A DNA stretch of 64,000 nucleotides from Panax quinquefolius (Eukaryota; Streptophyta; Magnoliopsida; Apiales; Araliaceae): positions 93,598,706-93,662,705 of the forward strand of contig CM035166.1 of the NCBI GenBank assembly GCA_020205615.1. Direction: 5' to 3'. Under the pieces are notes generated by a model, which made no database searches, had not been told where the DNA came from, and saw only the letters and a program-made list of their open reading frames with translations. Both the position numbers and the translations under genes were made by a program. Positions 23,065-36,346 of this stretch are shown here, one piece after another (within the stretch, counting starts at the first letter, position 1; the number at the start of each line of letters is the position of its first letter).

Positions 23065-25859
23065 TGTAAGACCGAATTTTTTTTTTAAATAAAAGGAATT
23101 TCCTTTATTTATTATTTTGAAATAGTAAGGGTTGATTTGATTAATGTGGATAGTTAAGGGTTAAATCATAAATATTTCAAAATAAGCAAGTGGTTATAAA
23201 ATATTCATTGTTGTTAGGGAATATTCGTTTGGTCGTGGAATATTCGCATGCGGTTAAGAATATTAAATGCGATGGTAGCGACCATGTGTGGGCCCCATAA
23301 CGGCGATTGGATGAAGAAAACGACAAATATAAGTTGTTTTTAAATAACTGGCGTAGTTATTACAGATTATCTTTGTTGGAATACTCGGTGGTTAAAACAC
23401 ACTAATACACGTTGTTGAAACAAGAAGCACTGCATTATTGCACCAATTATTGATTCTTACGTAAGAAGGCACTACTCAATAATGGTTATAGTAATTCTTG
23501 CTTCAAAGATTTTATTTTATTGATTCAATAATTCTTTGCGTTGATATTTTATATTCTTTGTTGTTTCATAATTGTCATTACACATGATTTTTATTATCGA
23601 AGCAATAATTCATATTATCCTAATAATATTATTAGATAACATTATTGGCAATGTCTAGAAAGTTACGCTCTAAGGAGAGGTTTGGTCACCTAATTGCGCG
23701 CAAAGAAGAAGAAATTCTTATTGGAAAGCCCCTCTCTTTCCTGAACCGCATTTGGTTGTCAATATTGTGATTCGTAATATTATTTGTGAATAATTAATTA
23801 TTGATTTATATGATGAGGAAAATATTGATTTTATGAGGATATAGATGGAGAAAATTTTTAAAATGACAATTGTTGAAAATTAATATTTTATCTTTTTCGA
23901 TAAAATAATTCATTTAAATATATTATTTTAATAATATATTAATCTATGATATTTTTACAACGAATGTGGGATATATATGAGTATACGAGGAGGAAGAGTA
24001 TTTTGTTGCAATAAATGTTTAAAACATGTTAAACATGTCGGTGGACCCCATTTATTGACTAAAATTTGATTATAACTTTGTGAAATCGCCTGTTTATGGA
24101 TTTGGTCAATTTCTATTTGGAATTTAGAAATACTTTCTTCTGTAAAGTTGTAGAGAATTGAATTTCCTATAAAAACTCATGAGATTCAATTTTCTGATGA
24201 AAGGGCTATTTATTATGAATTATTGAAGTTCAAGTCAAAATAATTGATTTTTTGTAAGTTTTAATTATTTATTTTATGAAAAACGTTTTTATCATTTCTT
24301 TCTAGAAGGTTGGCATGTGGGAAATGTTGGGATCTGATTTTCAAAGAGGCGTAGGAAATTTATTAATAATAATATATTTTATTAAATTTTCTGCTTTGGT
24401 GTTCTAAGCGTTTTCCTATAAATAGGTGCTTAGGTTAGAATTGAAAATCACACCGAAAGCGAAGTTTTCTCTCTCTATATTATCGGCGTATTCTTGTGAG
24501 TATTTTGAGTATACTTTGAGTATTGCTATACTGGTGCAAGTCCAAGTCATAGCTTTATATCCTGTTTTTAAATTTAAAGATCGATCTTTCGGTGTAAGGA
24601 ATATTATTTTTTCAGTAATTATATTATTTCTTCAATATCATTATAATCTTTGAAATGTTGATCTGAAGTTTTATCAAATTTGGAACTTTTTCATGTAACT
24701 ATTCTGGGTTACTATTCATGGGTTACTATTCACGAGTTACTATTCATGAGTTACTTATTCACGAGTTACTATTCACGAGTACTATTCATGAAGCGTGAAG
24801 ATGTTTTTGTGGAATTTCTATCTTTTGGTGTCTGAGTTACTATTCACGTTATCTTAAGACTATTCACGATATCGACCACTATTCACGTATCTGATACTCT
24901 ATTCACCTAAAAATAAAATTTCTTCTTTTCGTCTAAAACATCTATTCGGATACTAACTCGATTGTATCCATGTTTTGATCATTCTTGAATTTTACACCAC
25001 TATGATTATTTTTGAGGTATTTTTGACGTGGATAAAACCAAGTACGCAATCCTTAATCCTTAATCCTTGTCATTTTGTTTCACCGGATTCGTTTCTTTAA
25101 AAAAAAATATTTTCATCATCCTCCTCGGTCTTAAATGATGATATTATGAAATATCTTTGGCCAGAGTGCAAAGATGAATGATTTCTTAAGAATATCTTTG
25201 GCATCAAAGATGAATGATTTCTGAAGAATATCTTTGCCCGTAGTAGTGAAGATGAGCAGTGTTTAAATGAACATGACCCGATGATGAATATCTTTGGCAG
25301 AAAGTGCAAAAATGAATATTTGATTTCGGATGTATATTGATTGATGTTACGAGGATAAAAGATGAGCGATGAACTTTTAAATTCATACATAGAAGATAGT
25401 AGTTTGCATTCTCTACTTAACTCTTCTAATGAATTATTATTTCATTATGAATATTGATTTAAAATTTGTTGTCTATTATATTCTATTAGATTTTCCTGTT
25501 GAAGACTAACGGTAATTTGTTGTATATTATCTTAGTCATAATATTCTTTATTGAAATTAGTTGAGCTCACCCTTTTCTTTTTGTTCCATTTTTCTCGTGA
25601 GGCGAGAATATAAGCGAAGTATGCAGTCGGGGTATGGAATGAAGGTTTTAGAAAAGGGTTATTTAGTAGTCCTCACCATTTTGTAAAATAATGTATCAAT
25701 AAATGTGATGATGATTTATTTGAGTATAGATATTGTCTAGAAGATAATATTTGTATTTAAACTCACGCTTTTCTTTGTTGTAATAATAAAGTTGTAGTTG
25801 TTTACGCACCATATATTGACAACTCGGAATGGGTGATGTATACCTATTTTGGGGTCGCA
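23065..25859 (+). repeat. Element C 3' LTR
   Basis: Partner of 15477-18298, same order of TATA-like box (24416-24426), TTCACGAG array (about 24705-24900) and AAGATGAA units (about 25145-25320). Ends GGGGTCGCA at 25859. High similarity to the 5' LTR suggests a fairly recent insertion, but site-specific scrambles prevent dating by eye. Confidence 0.9.
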
Positions 25860-26439
25860 AAGAATAATCTATACATAATCTATATATGTTATAAATAATA
25901 TAAATAATTTGATGATGTAATAATATTTTAAAAATGTATTAAAAATTCAAATTACATCATAATATTTTAAAATTGATATGATTTTAAAATTAATATTAAA
26001 ATTACTAAAATAATCATAATACTCAGCTTTTGAATTTTAAAAATATTATTTAGTATTATGATTTTAGTAATTTAAGTATTTTGATTAAATGATGTAAATA
26101 TGTTATACAATTTATTTTATTTAATTAGTTGTTTTGATTAGTTAACAAAATAATTTGAATTTTATTATTTTAATTAAATGATGTAAATATGTTATGCTTT
26201 TTTATTTTGAATTTTAGTATTTTTTGTTTTGATTAAATGATATATATTGTTTTATTTAGAATATATTTTATATTTAAGCTTGCCACATCATCACATTTTA
26301 ATCCCGTTTGTCCTTTGTTAATGGCAGGGGTACGGATGACCCAAAAATATAACGTTAAGGGTACTTTTGGAAAAAAAATAATTTATGGTGCAAGTGGAAC
26401 ATTAGGGTAAGCATCAGTGGCTTTTTTGATTCTTTTCCC

Positions 26440-26513
26440 AACAAAAGTGTATTTAAAAGGGCTGAAGTTTTATTATTAGACTTGATAAACAAAACTATCC
26501 TATTCGGCTAAAA
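26440..26513 (+). promoter_or_regulatory. Residual promoter/leader of the methyltransferase gene
   Basis: Only 74 bp separate the end of the foldback element from the start codon: the right target duplication (26440-26449), a TATA-like TATTTAAAAG at 26450-26459, and an A-rich leader. The host upstream sequence continues left of 14819, 11.6 kb away. TATA assignment is inference. Confidence 0.45.
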
Positions 26514-29500
26514 ATGGCTTCTTCGTTACAGTCCACCATGCCAATTGCGCGAGAAACTCTGTACTCAGTGTTTTCTTTATCTCGCACCTTTTTCATAAAC
26601 CCAATTCGCAAATTTACAATACCCACAACTGTATTAAGCCATAGTAGTAGTAAATGTCTTCAACTAAGTCGCAATTATAGTGAAAGTGAAAGCTTATCTG
26701 CCATCTCTGCCCCTAAACAATGTCAACCAATTCGGAGCCCCGAACTCGTAGCAATGGAGTACTCTGACCTCAATCTTCCCTATAACTCTTCTGAGGTAAG
26801 AATTAAAAAAAATTCCTAAAATTTTACACTAACACTTCAATTCTTAACCACATTTATACATGTTTCTGTACCTAATTAGTGATTAAAAACTTTGTTTATG
26901 ATTTGGGAATCGTTTATTTGCATTTTATATGAATGAGGATATGGGTATATGTTTTTGTTTGTGTTTGTGTTTGTTGGTAGCAATATTTACACCTTATGAT
27001 AAGTAATTTTAGCTTTTAGGAGGTACATTTTGGCTAATATAGTTAGTTATGGAATAAATTTGACTAATATGTTTGCACTTACCATAATCTAATCTTAGTT
27101 TTTATCTCAAACTTTGCTCAAGAATTTTTTTTTCTTTTTATTTGTTTTCGTTTTCTCTTTGGTTTGTTATTGATATAAATGTGGATATTGATATTTCAGG
27201 AGTTGGGTCATGTTCGAATCCGGCAGCATGTTAACCCTCTGAGCTCATCTTTCATGGTACCCTTCCCTTTCTTTATAAAACAGCTTATTATCTCTCTCTT
27301 TGTTTATAAAAACAACTTATTATGTGAACCTACCGGCATTCTTTGTTAAATACTCTTCCGTTCCACAAAAAAGAGTTTCATTTGCAAAATAAAAAAAAAA
27401 TTGTTCCACAAAAAGAGTCTTTTTTCATTAATAGTAGTATGAAATAACATAATATACTCCGGTTTGTCACCTTAATTTCATTACAACACCACCATTACTA
27501 AACTAACAGCTTATTTCTATAGGGATAATCACGGATATGGGAATTTTGTAAATGGTACTCTTTTTGTGTAACGTAGTGTTTCATGCTACATTTCTTTGCT
27601 CATTACGTCTTAATTTTTGTAGAATATTTTCTAAAACAATAGGTACCAGTATATAGTTCAAAGATCTCATTTTCTTTATTGTTGGTAGATTCCCGTGCAA
27701 GTTCCAGACTGGAATAAAGTATTCAAAGACGCTAATTTGCCACTAATGGTGGATATAGGGAGCGGTATCAAACTTAACTCTATTCTCTGGATGCCTAACA
27801 TTTTCTCTTTTGATTTACTATTCTAAAAAATTGTCCACTATGCTATTGTGTTTATGTCCATGCTTTGTTGATGTTTACTCAGAGCTATGTGCAAGAATAT
27901 AAGCTGTAATAGGTTCAGAACAATAAGGAACAGTGATGTCTTTTAAGTTCGTTAGGTATTCTACTACACTTTTCCAGATAACAAGTATATTTGGCAACAC
28001 TATTTTGAAAGACTGCAGACCTCTTAAGAGTGTAAATGCATAAATTATTAACTTGCACTTGATTGACTTGTGTTATATACGAAATACGATGTCTACAACC
28101 TGCATTTTTCATGGATTATTCTAAAAAGGCTCAGCAGCTTGCTCTGTTAATGGAAGCCCGCGGAAGGAGACAGAAGGAAACAAGAAATATGTAGGATAAT
28201 TCGAGAGCTTGTCATATGTCTGAATTGTTCTTGTGCACGTAGGAATATTTTATATTTCTTAGTCATGTCACCTTTGTTGAGTGGACGTAACGACAGCCTT
28301 ATCATTAATACTAAAATTGATATAGTTTCGTTCATTGTCAATGCTAAAATTTACCTACCATAATACATGTATACATATATACCCGTGAGTATTTCTTTTG
28401 TGGGTACCAACTCATTCCATGTGATGACAATGCATTTCAATTCTTGCTGTTTTAATTTTTCATCCTCACATTAAATTATGGATCCAGATAGAGTTGGAAG
28501 CTTATTGCTGTTTAATATCCTTTTAACAATGTAAATGATTGCAGGTAGTGGCAGATTTCTTATGTGGCTTGCCAAAAGAAATCCTCATTCCAAGAATTAT
28601 TTAGGACTGGAGATACGAAAGAAGGTATGCAGCTAACTGGATTACTTGTAATCCTTTTGAGAATTCCTCTGATTAAGTTGATGTATAATTACTTGGTCCT
28701 TCTTTCCCAAGTCTAAAGAATATGAGTTTGGTTCTTATAATGCAATCTTCATTTCGTTGTGCAGTTGGCTGTACGTGCTGAGAGTTGGGCAAAGGAGCTG
28801 GGTCTTTGTAATTTGTAAGTTTTTGAATGTTATCTTATTTCTGTTGTGGAAATAGATAAATCAATATTTATTGGAAAATTATTGATATTATATTTAATTT
28901 AATGCAGACATTACATGTTTGCCAATGCCACGGTTTCTTTTAAACAACTTGTTTCGACATATCCTGGGCCCTTAATGTTAGTTTCCATACTGGTGAGTGC
29001 AGGTTGACCTACTCAAAATTAACAACATTTTATTTTAATGTGTGGATGATCTTCTCAAAATTTTATTTAATCTTATTATTTTATCTTTGGGATGAATGAT
29101 TATTGTTTGAATTCTAATGGAATTTAAGCTTAAATATGCAGTGTCCAGATCCTCATTTCAAGAAGAAACATCATAAAAGAAGGGTTTTGCAGAAGCCTTT
29201 AGTGGATTCAATTGTAGATAGTATAGCCCCTGGTGGACAGGTAACTCATGATTTTAACTATTTTTCAAGAAACGCAATATGCATTTGATCATGCTTATTA
29301 TTTTGATACCCAACTAATTTTTTTGGAAGCTGGATGAACTCCTCTTTTGATAGCTAGATATGTTTCAGGAGCTAAAATATGAATTGAATTGTTTAAATTT
29401 GATCCCCCTGGATGATGTGAGTTTCAAACTTCTTGGGGCCATTTATGATTTTGACTTAAATGAATAATTTATGAGCTGCTTGCATTTAACTTCGGTTCTT

Positions 29501-29988
29501 ACTTCTCAAAACACACACAAAATGTATCTTTCTTGCTTCAACTTAAATTTGAAAGAAAATCAATTGGTAATGTTCTACTTTTTGCCTGCTTTAGAAGTCA
29601 TGCTCCCCCCCCCCCCCCCCCCCCCAAACCACACAAAAAAAAACTTTAGTCGTGAAGAAGAAGCTTAAATGAGCTTTTCCCCAGCGCGATATTACAGTTA
29701 TGTGCTAGCTATTTCTGACAAGATCATATTTTCTAAATGACGAGATTTATAACTGTTAAACAGGTGTTTATTCAATCTGATGTTATGGAAGTTGCACTTG
29801 ACATGAGGAATCATTTTGATGCTGAGTCAGATAAACTTCCACAGATTGATTACATCGACTCAGGTCTTATCTGTGATGATGAGGGTTGGTTATTGAGTAA
29901 TCCAATGGGATTAAGGACAGAAAGAGAAATCCATGCTGAGTTCGAAGGTGCAAAAATTTACAGAAGGATGTACCAAAAGCGGATGTAG
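26514..29988 (+). CDS. trmB: tRNA (guanine-N7-)-methyltransferase, organelle-type, eight exons
   Basis: Exons by GT/AG and frame: 26514-26795, 27200-27256, 27689-27764, 28545-28624, 28765-28814, 28908-28992, 29142-29240, 29764-29988. They sum to 954 nt, 317 aa, with no break. The enzyme uses S-adenosylmethionine to make m7G, normally at position 46 of tRNAs. The first 60 or so residues are Ser/Thr/Arg-rich with few acids (SVFSLSRTFFINPIRKF), a likely chloroplast or mitochondrial transit peptide. The catalytic part shows the SAM loop DIGSGSGRFLMWLAKRNP at about residues 115-132, GLEIRKKLAVRAESWA, the tRNA/substrate block CPDPHFKKKHHKRR (bacterial TrmB has PDPWPKKRHNKRR-like), and the C-terminal TEREI...G.KIYR. 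Plants also have a cytosolic TRM8-type paralogue; this one is closer to bacterial TrmB. A foldback element abuts the promoter. The lower-case family symbol is used. Confidence 0.93.
27345..27560. repeat. Possible decayed Stowaway-like MITE in intron 2
   Basis: CTCTTCCGTTCCACAAAAAA begins near 27351 and a partial inverse, TACTCTTTTTGTGTAACG, occurs near 27556. An internal TTCCACAAAAAGAGTC repeats the first end. Ends are too degraded for a firm call. Confidence 0.35.
29605..29625. repeat. Poly-C tract of 21 in intron 7
   Basis: Uninterrupted C run about 140 bp before the last acceptor site, followed by an A-rich stretch. Length is probably uncertain in the assembly. Confidence 0.9.
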
Positions 29989-30627
29989 TTTTGCTGAAAA
30001 TGAGAGAACGGGACAGTTCCCTTGGTGCTTTAAGGGTTGATAGACTCTTTGCCGGATTGAGCTATCCGGCTTTCTTTGGTGAAGCCTTCTCATGTATACA
30101 CGCCCTGTCTAAGATGATTTCTTAACCTCTCTTCACTATGCGTTCGTGGCTCTCACTGAACAGCTGGGTTTTGGACTGCTGGAAATGTCACGATGTTCAA
30201 GAGTTAGATTTATCGCCTGTAAAGCAAAACGGCGGATCATCACTCCCAATGGTTTAGTCCCCTGATCACTTTGAAACACTATAACCCAAGTTTGTTGTTC
30301 TAAAAATTTTCTTCTTTTACTTTATCCGTAGCTTCTAATTACAACTGAAAGGTCTTTGTTCCGCGCCAATTTTGTGCAATGTTTGAAGTTGCTCCTGCCA
30401 TATTCGCAAATCCTTAGCCAGAAAGGGTGGCTTGTTATGTAGGCGAGGTACAGTGTTTAAAACTCGGAGGAAGAAGCCATATCAAACCAAAGAGAAGCTA
30501 AGCCTGTTAGTTAGGGAGGGCATGCAGTTGGGATTTGGTTTATAACTATGTTAATTGAGATTTGGGACCATAATTTTTTGGAAATCAAACAGCAGTTTCT
30601 TTGTTGTTCCTTTGTGGGAGTTTAGAA
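29989..30627 (+). other. 3' UTR and downstream spacer of the methyltransferase gene
   Basis: No further open frame. The transcript end is not obvious; AATAAA-like words (TAATAAAATAC) appear at about 30635, where the dispersed repeat begins. Confidence 0.5.
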
Positions 30628-30992
30628 TCTATCTAATAAAATACAAATGATTTTGAATTTTTCGCTCACTCAATAAATTATTTGAACCGTTCAAAGTTTG
30701 GGATAAATCTTACCGTCTATACAGTGACGGAGGCACGGGATACAGCTAGTGTACATACATGGTAGGAAAATCAACTCAACCTAACAATTTGCAGGAAGAT
30801 GTCATGAAAAGCGTGTGTATCTATTTAATAAAATACAAATAATTTTGAATTTTTCGTTCACTCAATAAATCATCTGAACCGTTCAAAGTTTGAGATAAAT
30901 CTTACCGTCTATACAATGCGAGAGGCATGGGAACAGCTAGTGGACATAGGAAAACCAACTCAACCTAACAATTTGCAGGAAGATGTCATGAA
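30628..30992. repeat. Tandem duplication of a dispersed repeat (about 175-180 bp units)
   Basis: Units 30628-30807 and 30819-30992 share TAATAAAATACAAAT, TTTTTCG.TCACTCAATAAA, CCGTTCAAAGTTTG, ATAAATCTTACCGTCTATAC and AATTTGCAGGAAGATGTCAT. The joining GAAAAGCGTGTGTAT recurs at 31104. Reverse-complement relatives lie at 49195-49385. Termini are not those of a family I can name; a Helitron-like origin (CTAGT near one end) is possible but unproven. Confidence 0.8.
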
Positions 30993-31734
30993 TCTACTCT
31001 CTCTCTCTCCAAAGAGCTTTTCATTTTTTCTTCAATTTCACAAGGAAAATACTAGTGGATAACCCTTCAAGAATTTTATTTTATTTTAAAAATTAATAAA
31101 TTATGAAAAGCGTGTGTATAAAGTAATATTAGAATGGATGAACTTGGGATATTAAAGAAAAAAGGAAAAGAAAAAAAAACATAAAATATTAGATTAAAAA
31201 CACAATTAACAATTGGAGAGGAAATTGATAAATCAAGATGGAATACAATTAAAAAAGTAATGCAGCCAGGACCACGAGTACACTTCTCTGAAAAAATCGA
31301 ATAAGTACCACCTCTTTCCGAGTTTTATATTTACATTTAAAATGATAACTTAATTAACTAAAAATGATTGAGATTTTGTCACGGAAATATTTTTTTTATA
31401 CAAATATTATACTAAACCACATAAAATCATTTAATGATTAAATTATATAAGTTTTATTTTTATAATAAAAAGTACTCCTATAATGTTAAACTTTAGAGTC
31501 CAACCTAATTTCAATTTTCAATTAATTGAAAGACCAATCGAGTTGACTTGATAGTATTAAATGATGTGTTTAATAATTACAATTGACGACCTAAAAGACT
31601 AGTCTATTTAAAAAAATTATCATTTATATTTATTACAAAATTGACAATAAAAAGAGTCGTTAACACTAATATACAACAATTAAAAAGTATTTATAAAAAT
31701 AAAACATCCATAAAATAATTACAAAAATAACGTA
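30993..31734. other. Non-coding AT-rich spacer
   Basis: Starts with a (CT)n run at about 30994-31010 and is otherwise low-complexity AT-rich DNA with no supportable gene. Confidence 0.55.
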
Positions 31735-33510
31735 ACACAATAATACGTTGCTAAAGTTACGGAGCATTGATTCCCTACACGTCAGTTACTGACTTTCATA
31801 TTTCTAACTATTCGGTCCTAAATTCACGCTAATGAAGAAAACAGACAACTTTGAAATCAGAGAACACGACATAGAGGAGAAGATCAACAGCAACGACATA
31901 TCGGAGAAGACGAGATGCAACTCTGAGATCGAATAATAGAGGAGAAGATTAACAGCAACTTCAAGATCAGTAACCAGCCTCTGTAACAACTTTGATTGTT
32001 GATTATTGATTGATTCGTTATAGATTTGTATACTAAGGTATTTGAGTTTAAAGTTTATATGCATATAGTTACCCCGTGGTTACTATATACTCGTATATTG
32101 GTTATATTTCTTAAGTTTTTCGCTCTTTAATTGGTCACAAAGTCAGTATACTGACTGTTTTGATTGCAAAATGCATGTAAAAATTTGTTTTATATTCTGG
32201 TTACTGTTTATTATTTATTAGTTTATGGAAAGATTTGATCCAGTGGCAATTTGGTAATTTTTGTCAAGTTTGGAGTGTTTGATTTTGGTGTTTTCGGAGC
32301 CTAATTTCATTGGAAACGGGTCAACAATCAAAAGTCACCAGCTTCACTCGTGAACTGCAGAGTTTTTTGGTCAAATTCTATCATTTAGGCATTCAAAAAT
32401 GCATGTAAAAATTTGGTTTATGTTCTGGTTACTAAGATTATGTAGTTTGGTTACTGTCTAATATTGATTTGGTTACTTTACAATATTTATTCAGTTGCCA
32501 GACAATGGAGATGATTCCAGTTGTGCTTTATTTAAACGGAACATAAACAAAAAGAGTGTAAATACATGAATATATAATTGTTTATTGTTAGTAACCATTA
32601 ACCACATGGTTGGTAACATTTTTGATGGTGTACAGTAACCAAAATTGTTATTGATTAATATTTTGATTTTTGATTCCATCACGAGTTGTCAATATAAAGT
32701 AAACATATACATTAAATAATTGGTAACTGTTCTAAAACATTTTTAATGTAAATTTGGTTACCCATCTAAAATAAAATGGTTATCTCTATATTCATATTTA
32801 GTTACCAACTAGACCATTTTTAAATAACTTTTATAACTATATAATTTAAAAGTATCCATGAGCTAGATAAATGGGAATCCTCACATGTACATTAAGCACT
32901 TGATAACTGTTCTAATATAAGTTTTTAATTATTTGGTTACTAACAAAAACTAAAATGGTTACCCTTCTATGTAGGTTTGGATACCAACTGCACCTCTCGA
33001 ACTATTTTTATTTTAATATGAGATCTATAAATGACCATCATATATATAAATGGGAACTCTTAGTTGGAGTTTTTTATTCCATCATGACGACATGGTATAA
33101 ACAAAACATATACATTTAACACTTTATAACAGTCCTGACACAAACTTATAATTATCTGGTTACTAACAAAAACAAAAATGGTTACTATGTATGTAGGTTT
33201 GGATACCAACCTAACATTTCAACTGAAATAGCTGATGGATACTGTTCTAAACCAATTTTATGTAAATTTGGTTACTCACAAAAAATAAAATGGTTATCTC
33301 TATATGCAGATTTAAATACCAATTGTATAATTTCCAGATAATTTTTATGAGTATGTAATTTATAAGTATACATCAGCTATATAAATAGGACACTCTCACC
33401 TGTATATTTAACACTTGATGTTTGTCCTGATACAAACTTGTAAACTATCTGGTTACTAATAATATTAACCATAATGTAACATAATAAAACAGTAACCACA
33501 TAATTATATG

Positions 33511-36176
33511 TGTAAGACCCCGAATTTTTTTAAATAAAAAGGAATTTCCTTTATTTATTATCTTGAAATAGTAAGGGTTGATTTGATTAATGTGGATAGT
33601 TAAGGGTTAAATACGCAAATATTTTAAAATAAGCAAGTGGTTATAAAATATTCATTTTGTGGGGGAATATTCGTTTGGTCGTGGAATATTAAGATCTTGT
33701 CGAGAATATTCGTGATGCGGCCAAGGTAGCGATGTGTGTGGGCCCATAACGCGAGCGATTGGATGAGGAAAATGACAAAGTTTGGGTGGTTATAAATAAC
33801 AGGCGTAGTTGTTCTGAGTTAAGACTGTTGGAATACCCGGTGGTTAAAATACGATGTCTGGCGTGCTTCGCATAAAGTAGCTGCGGTATTGCATGCGATA
33901 TTGTTGAATTATTGATCCTTACGTAAGATGGCACTACTCAATAATTATTACATGAAGTTCTTCGTTCAATAGTTTATTTTATTGATTCAATAATTCTTTG
34001 CGTTGGTATTTTATATTATTCTTTGTTTCAATAATTGTCAATTTGCGATATTTCCCATTATCGGATCAATAATTCATATTATTTGAATAATATTATTAGA
34101 TAACATTATTGGCAATGTCTAGAAAGTTCTGTCTAAGGAGAGGTTTGGTCACCTAATTAAGGCGCAAGATGAGGAGAAATCCTTATCTAAAGCCCCTCTT
34201 CCCGGAGCTACTGGTTGTCATAATTGTGATTCATAATATTATTTGTGAATAATTAATTATTGATTTATATGATAAAGAAATATTTATTTTATGTGGATAT
34301 AAATGATGGATTTATTTATGTGGTTATAAATGAAGAAATTATTGTTGAGGTGTTTTATCAAGATTTTATCGGATTGGAGGTGTTAAAAATCAAATCGGGG
34401 TTTTGAGATATATTGTGGGGGTTATAATTTTAATCCGACCGTTGGATTGTGGTAATTTTTGGGTATGTTATACATACATAAGTTGAGTATATGTCCACAA
34501 ATTTTGAGCCGTTAAAAATGCACGAATGATTTGTTGTGAATTTTAAGAGGTGTCGGATTCGAAAATTAGGTTTATAATTGATTTTGGTGGGAAATTCTAG
34601 AATTGAGTGGGCCCCACTTGTGGTTGGTGAAGAAATGTGCTGAATTTTATTTCAAATGTGGTGGGTGGCAATAGTAGCGGGTAAAGCCATCGGTTGTTGG
34701 TCAAATCCTGCTTTGTAATAACATTTTCCTATAAATGAGGGCTAAGTTAGAATTGAAAATCACACCGTAAACAAAGTTTTATCTCTTTCTCTCTATATTA
34801 TTGAGCGTATTTTGTGAGTATTTAGATACTTTGAGAGTTCTTTATTCAAGTCTACAGTTTCATTCAAAGATCACTTCCGACCTTTCCTTAGGAAATCTTG
34901 ATTCTTTGAGGTAAGGGATATTATTTTTTCAGTAATGATATTATTTCTTCAATATCATTATCTTTGAAATGTTGATTTGAAGTTTTTATCAAATTTGAAA
35001 CTTTTTCATGCCTGGGGTTACTATTCATGAGTTACTATTCACGAAGTTACTATTCATGAGTTACTATTCACGAGTTTCTTATTCACGAAGTACTATTCAT
35101 GAAGCGTGAAGATGTTTTTGTGGAATTTCTATCTTTTGGTGTCTGAGTTACTATTCACGTATCTGAGACTATTCACGATATCTGACACTATTCATAGAAA
35201 AAATAAAATTTCTTCTTTTAAGTCCAAAATATCTATTACGGATACTAGCTTTGATTGTATCCATGTTTTGATCATTCTTGAATTTTACACCACTATGATT
35301 ATTTTTGAGGTATTGTTGGACATGGATAAAAACAAAGTACGAATCATTAATCCTTAATCCTTGTCATTTTGTTTCCTTTGGATTCGTTCTTTAAAAATAT
35401 TTTTCATCATCCTCGATCTTAAATGATGATATTATTGAATATCTTTGGCTTTGTAGTCAAAAGATGAATGATTTCTGAAGAATATCTTTGGCGTGTAGTG
35501 CAAGATGAGCGGTGTTTAAATGAACATGACCGATGATGAATATCTTTGGCCTTTAGTGCAAAGATGAGCAGTGTTGAGATGAACATGACCGATTGATGAA
35601 TATCTTTGGCTGTAGTGCAAAGATGAATATTTGATTTGAGATGAATATTGATTGATGTTACAGGATAAAATATTGATGATGGATTTTAAATTCATAGATT
35701 ATAGTAGATTTCATTCTCTACGTAACTCTTACATGAATTATTATTTCAATTATGAATATTGTCTCAAAACTTGTTATACATTGTATTCATCGATTTTTCC
35801 TCATTGGAGACTAACGATAATTTGTTGTATATTATCTTAGTCATAGTATTCTTTCTTTGGGCTAGTTGAGCTCACCCTTTTCCTTGTTGTTCCATTTTTT
35901 CTTCTCGGGAGGCGAGAATGTAGCGAGTACTAGTCGGGTATGGAATGAAGGTTCTAGAGAGAGTTGTTTAGTAGTCCTCACCATTATTGTAAAATAATGT
36001 GTCAATAAATGTGATGAGGATTTATTTGAGTATAAATATTGTCTAGAAGATAATATTTGTATTTAAACTCATAGTTTTATTGTTGTGATAATAAAGTTGT
36101 AGTTGTTTTCGCATGCCATGTATTTGGCGACTCGTAATGGGTTGGATGGAATGGACCTATTTTGGGGGTCGTCACA
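33511..36176 (+). repeat. Element F LTR1
   Basis: TGTAAGACCCCGAATT to GGGGTCGTCACA. Promoter-like TTCCTATAAATGAGG at about 34726-34740, TTCACGAG array at about 35018-35200, AAGATGAA units at about 35445-35635. Confidence 0.93.
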
Positions 36177-36200
36177 ACAGTTAATATCGAGCTTAGGGAT
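36177..36200 (+). promoter_or_regulatory. Element F primer-binding site, first copy (degenerate)
   Basis: TTAATATCGAGCTTAGGG stands where copy 2 has TGGTATCGAGCTTAGGG (41933). Two substitutions in the first three bases weaken tRNA pairing, if real. Confidence 0.7.
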
Positions 36201-36346
36201 ATGATCTCCCATGGCGGATCTAGGAATAGAACTAGGAGGAGGCGAGTAAATCCTTCCGCTAGTGTGTCCTACCTAAGCTTATTTGTTAGTTGGTCAAGAT
36301 ATATAGGGATATTATATGATTGATTTCCTTAATTAACCCTTGTTTT

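Larger units (their letters stand above)
15477..25859 (+). mobile_element. Ty3/gypsy element C, structurally complete
   Basis: Plus-strand element of 10.4 kb: 5' LTR 15477-18298, primer site 18301, gag, protease, RT, RNase H, integrase, polypurine tract 23053-23064, 3' LTR 23065-25859. Same lineage as A, B and F. All domains can be found but none reads through without frame breaks. It inserted near the apex of the foldback element. No exact 5-bp target duplication is visible (left flank GTAAT, right flank AAGAA), so the right boundary or flank may be altered. Confidence 0.92.
14829..26439. mobile_element. Mutator-like foldback element split by element C
   Basis: The left arm (14829-15476) and right arm (25860-26439) are inverted copies. 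Left begins GGGTAAAGAGTCAAAAAAGT; the reverse complement of the right end begins GGGAAAAGAATCAAAAAAGC. Both then contain CCACTTGCA, AAAGTACCCTTAACGTTA and long AT-rich sequence with TTAATCAAAACAAC words. With C removed the element is about 1.2 kb and nearly all inverted arm, with no coding capacity. The exact 10-bp flanking duplication supports a non-autonomous MULE/foldback. Confidence 0.85.

Noticed and set aside
15472..25870. Target-site duplication for element C
   Set aside because: GTAAT on the left has no exact match next to the right LTR end (AAGAATAAT); not claimed.
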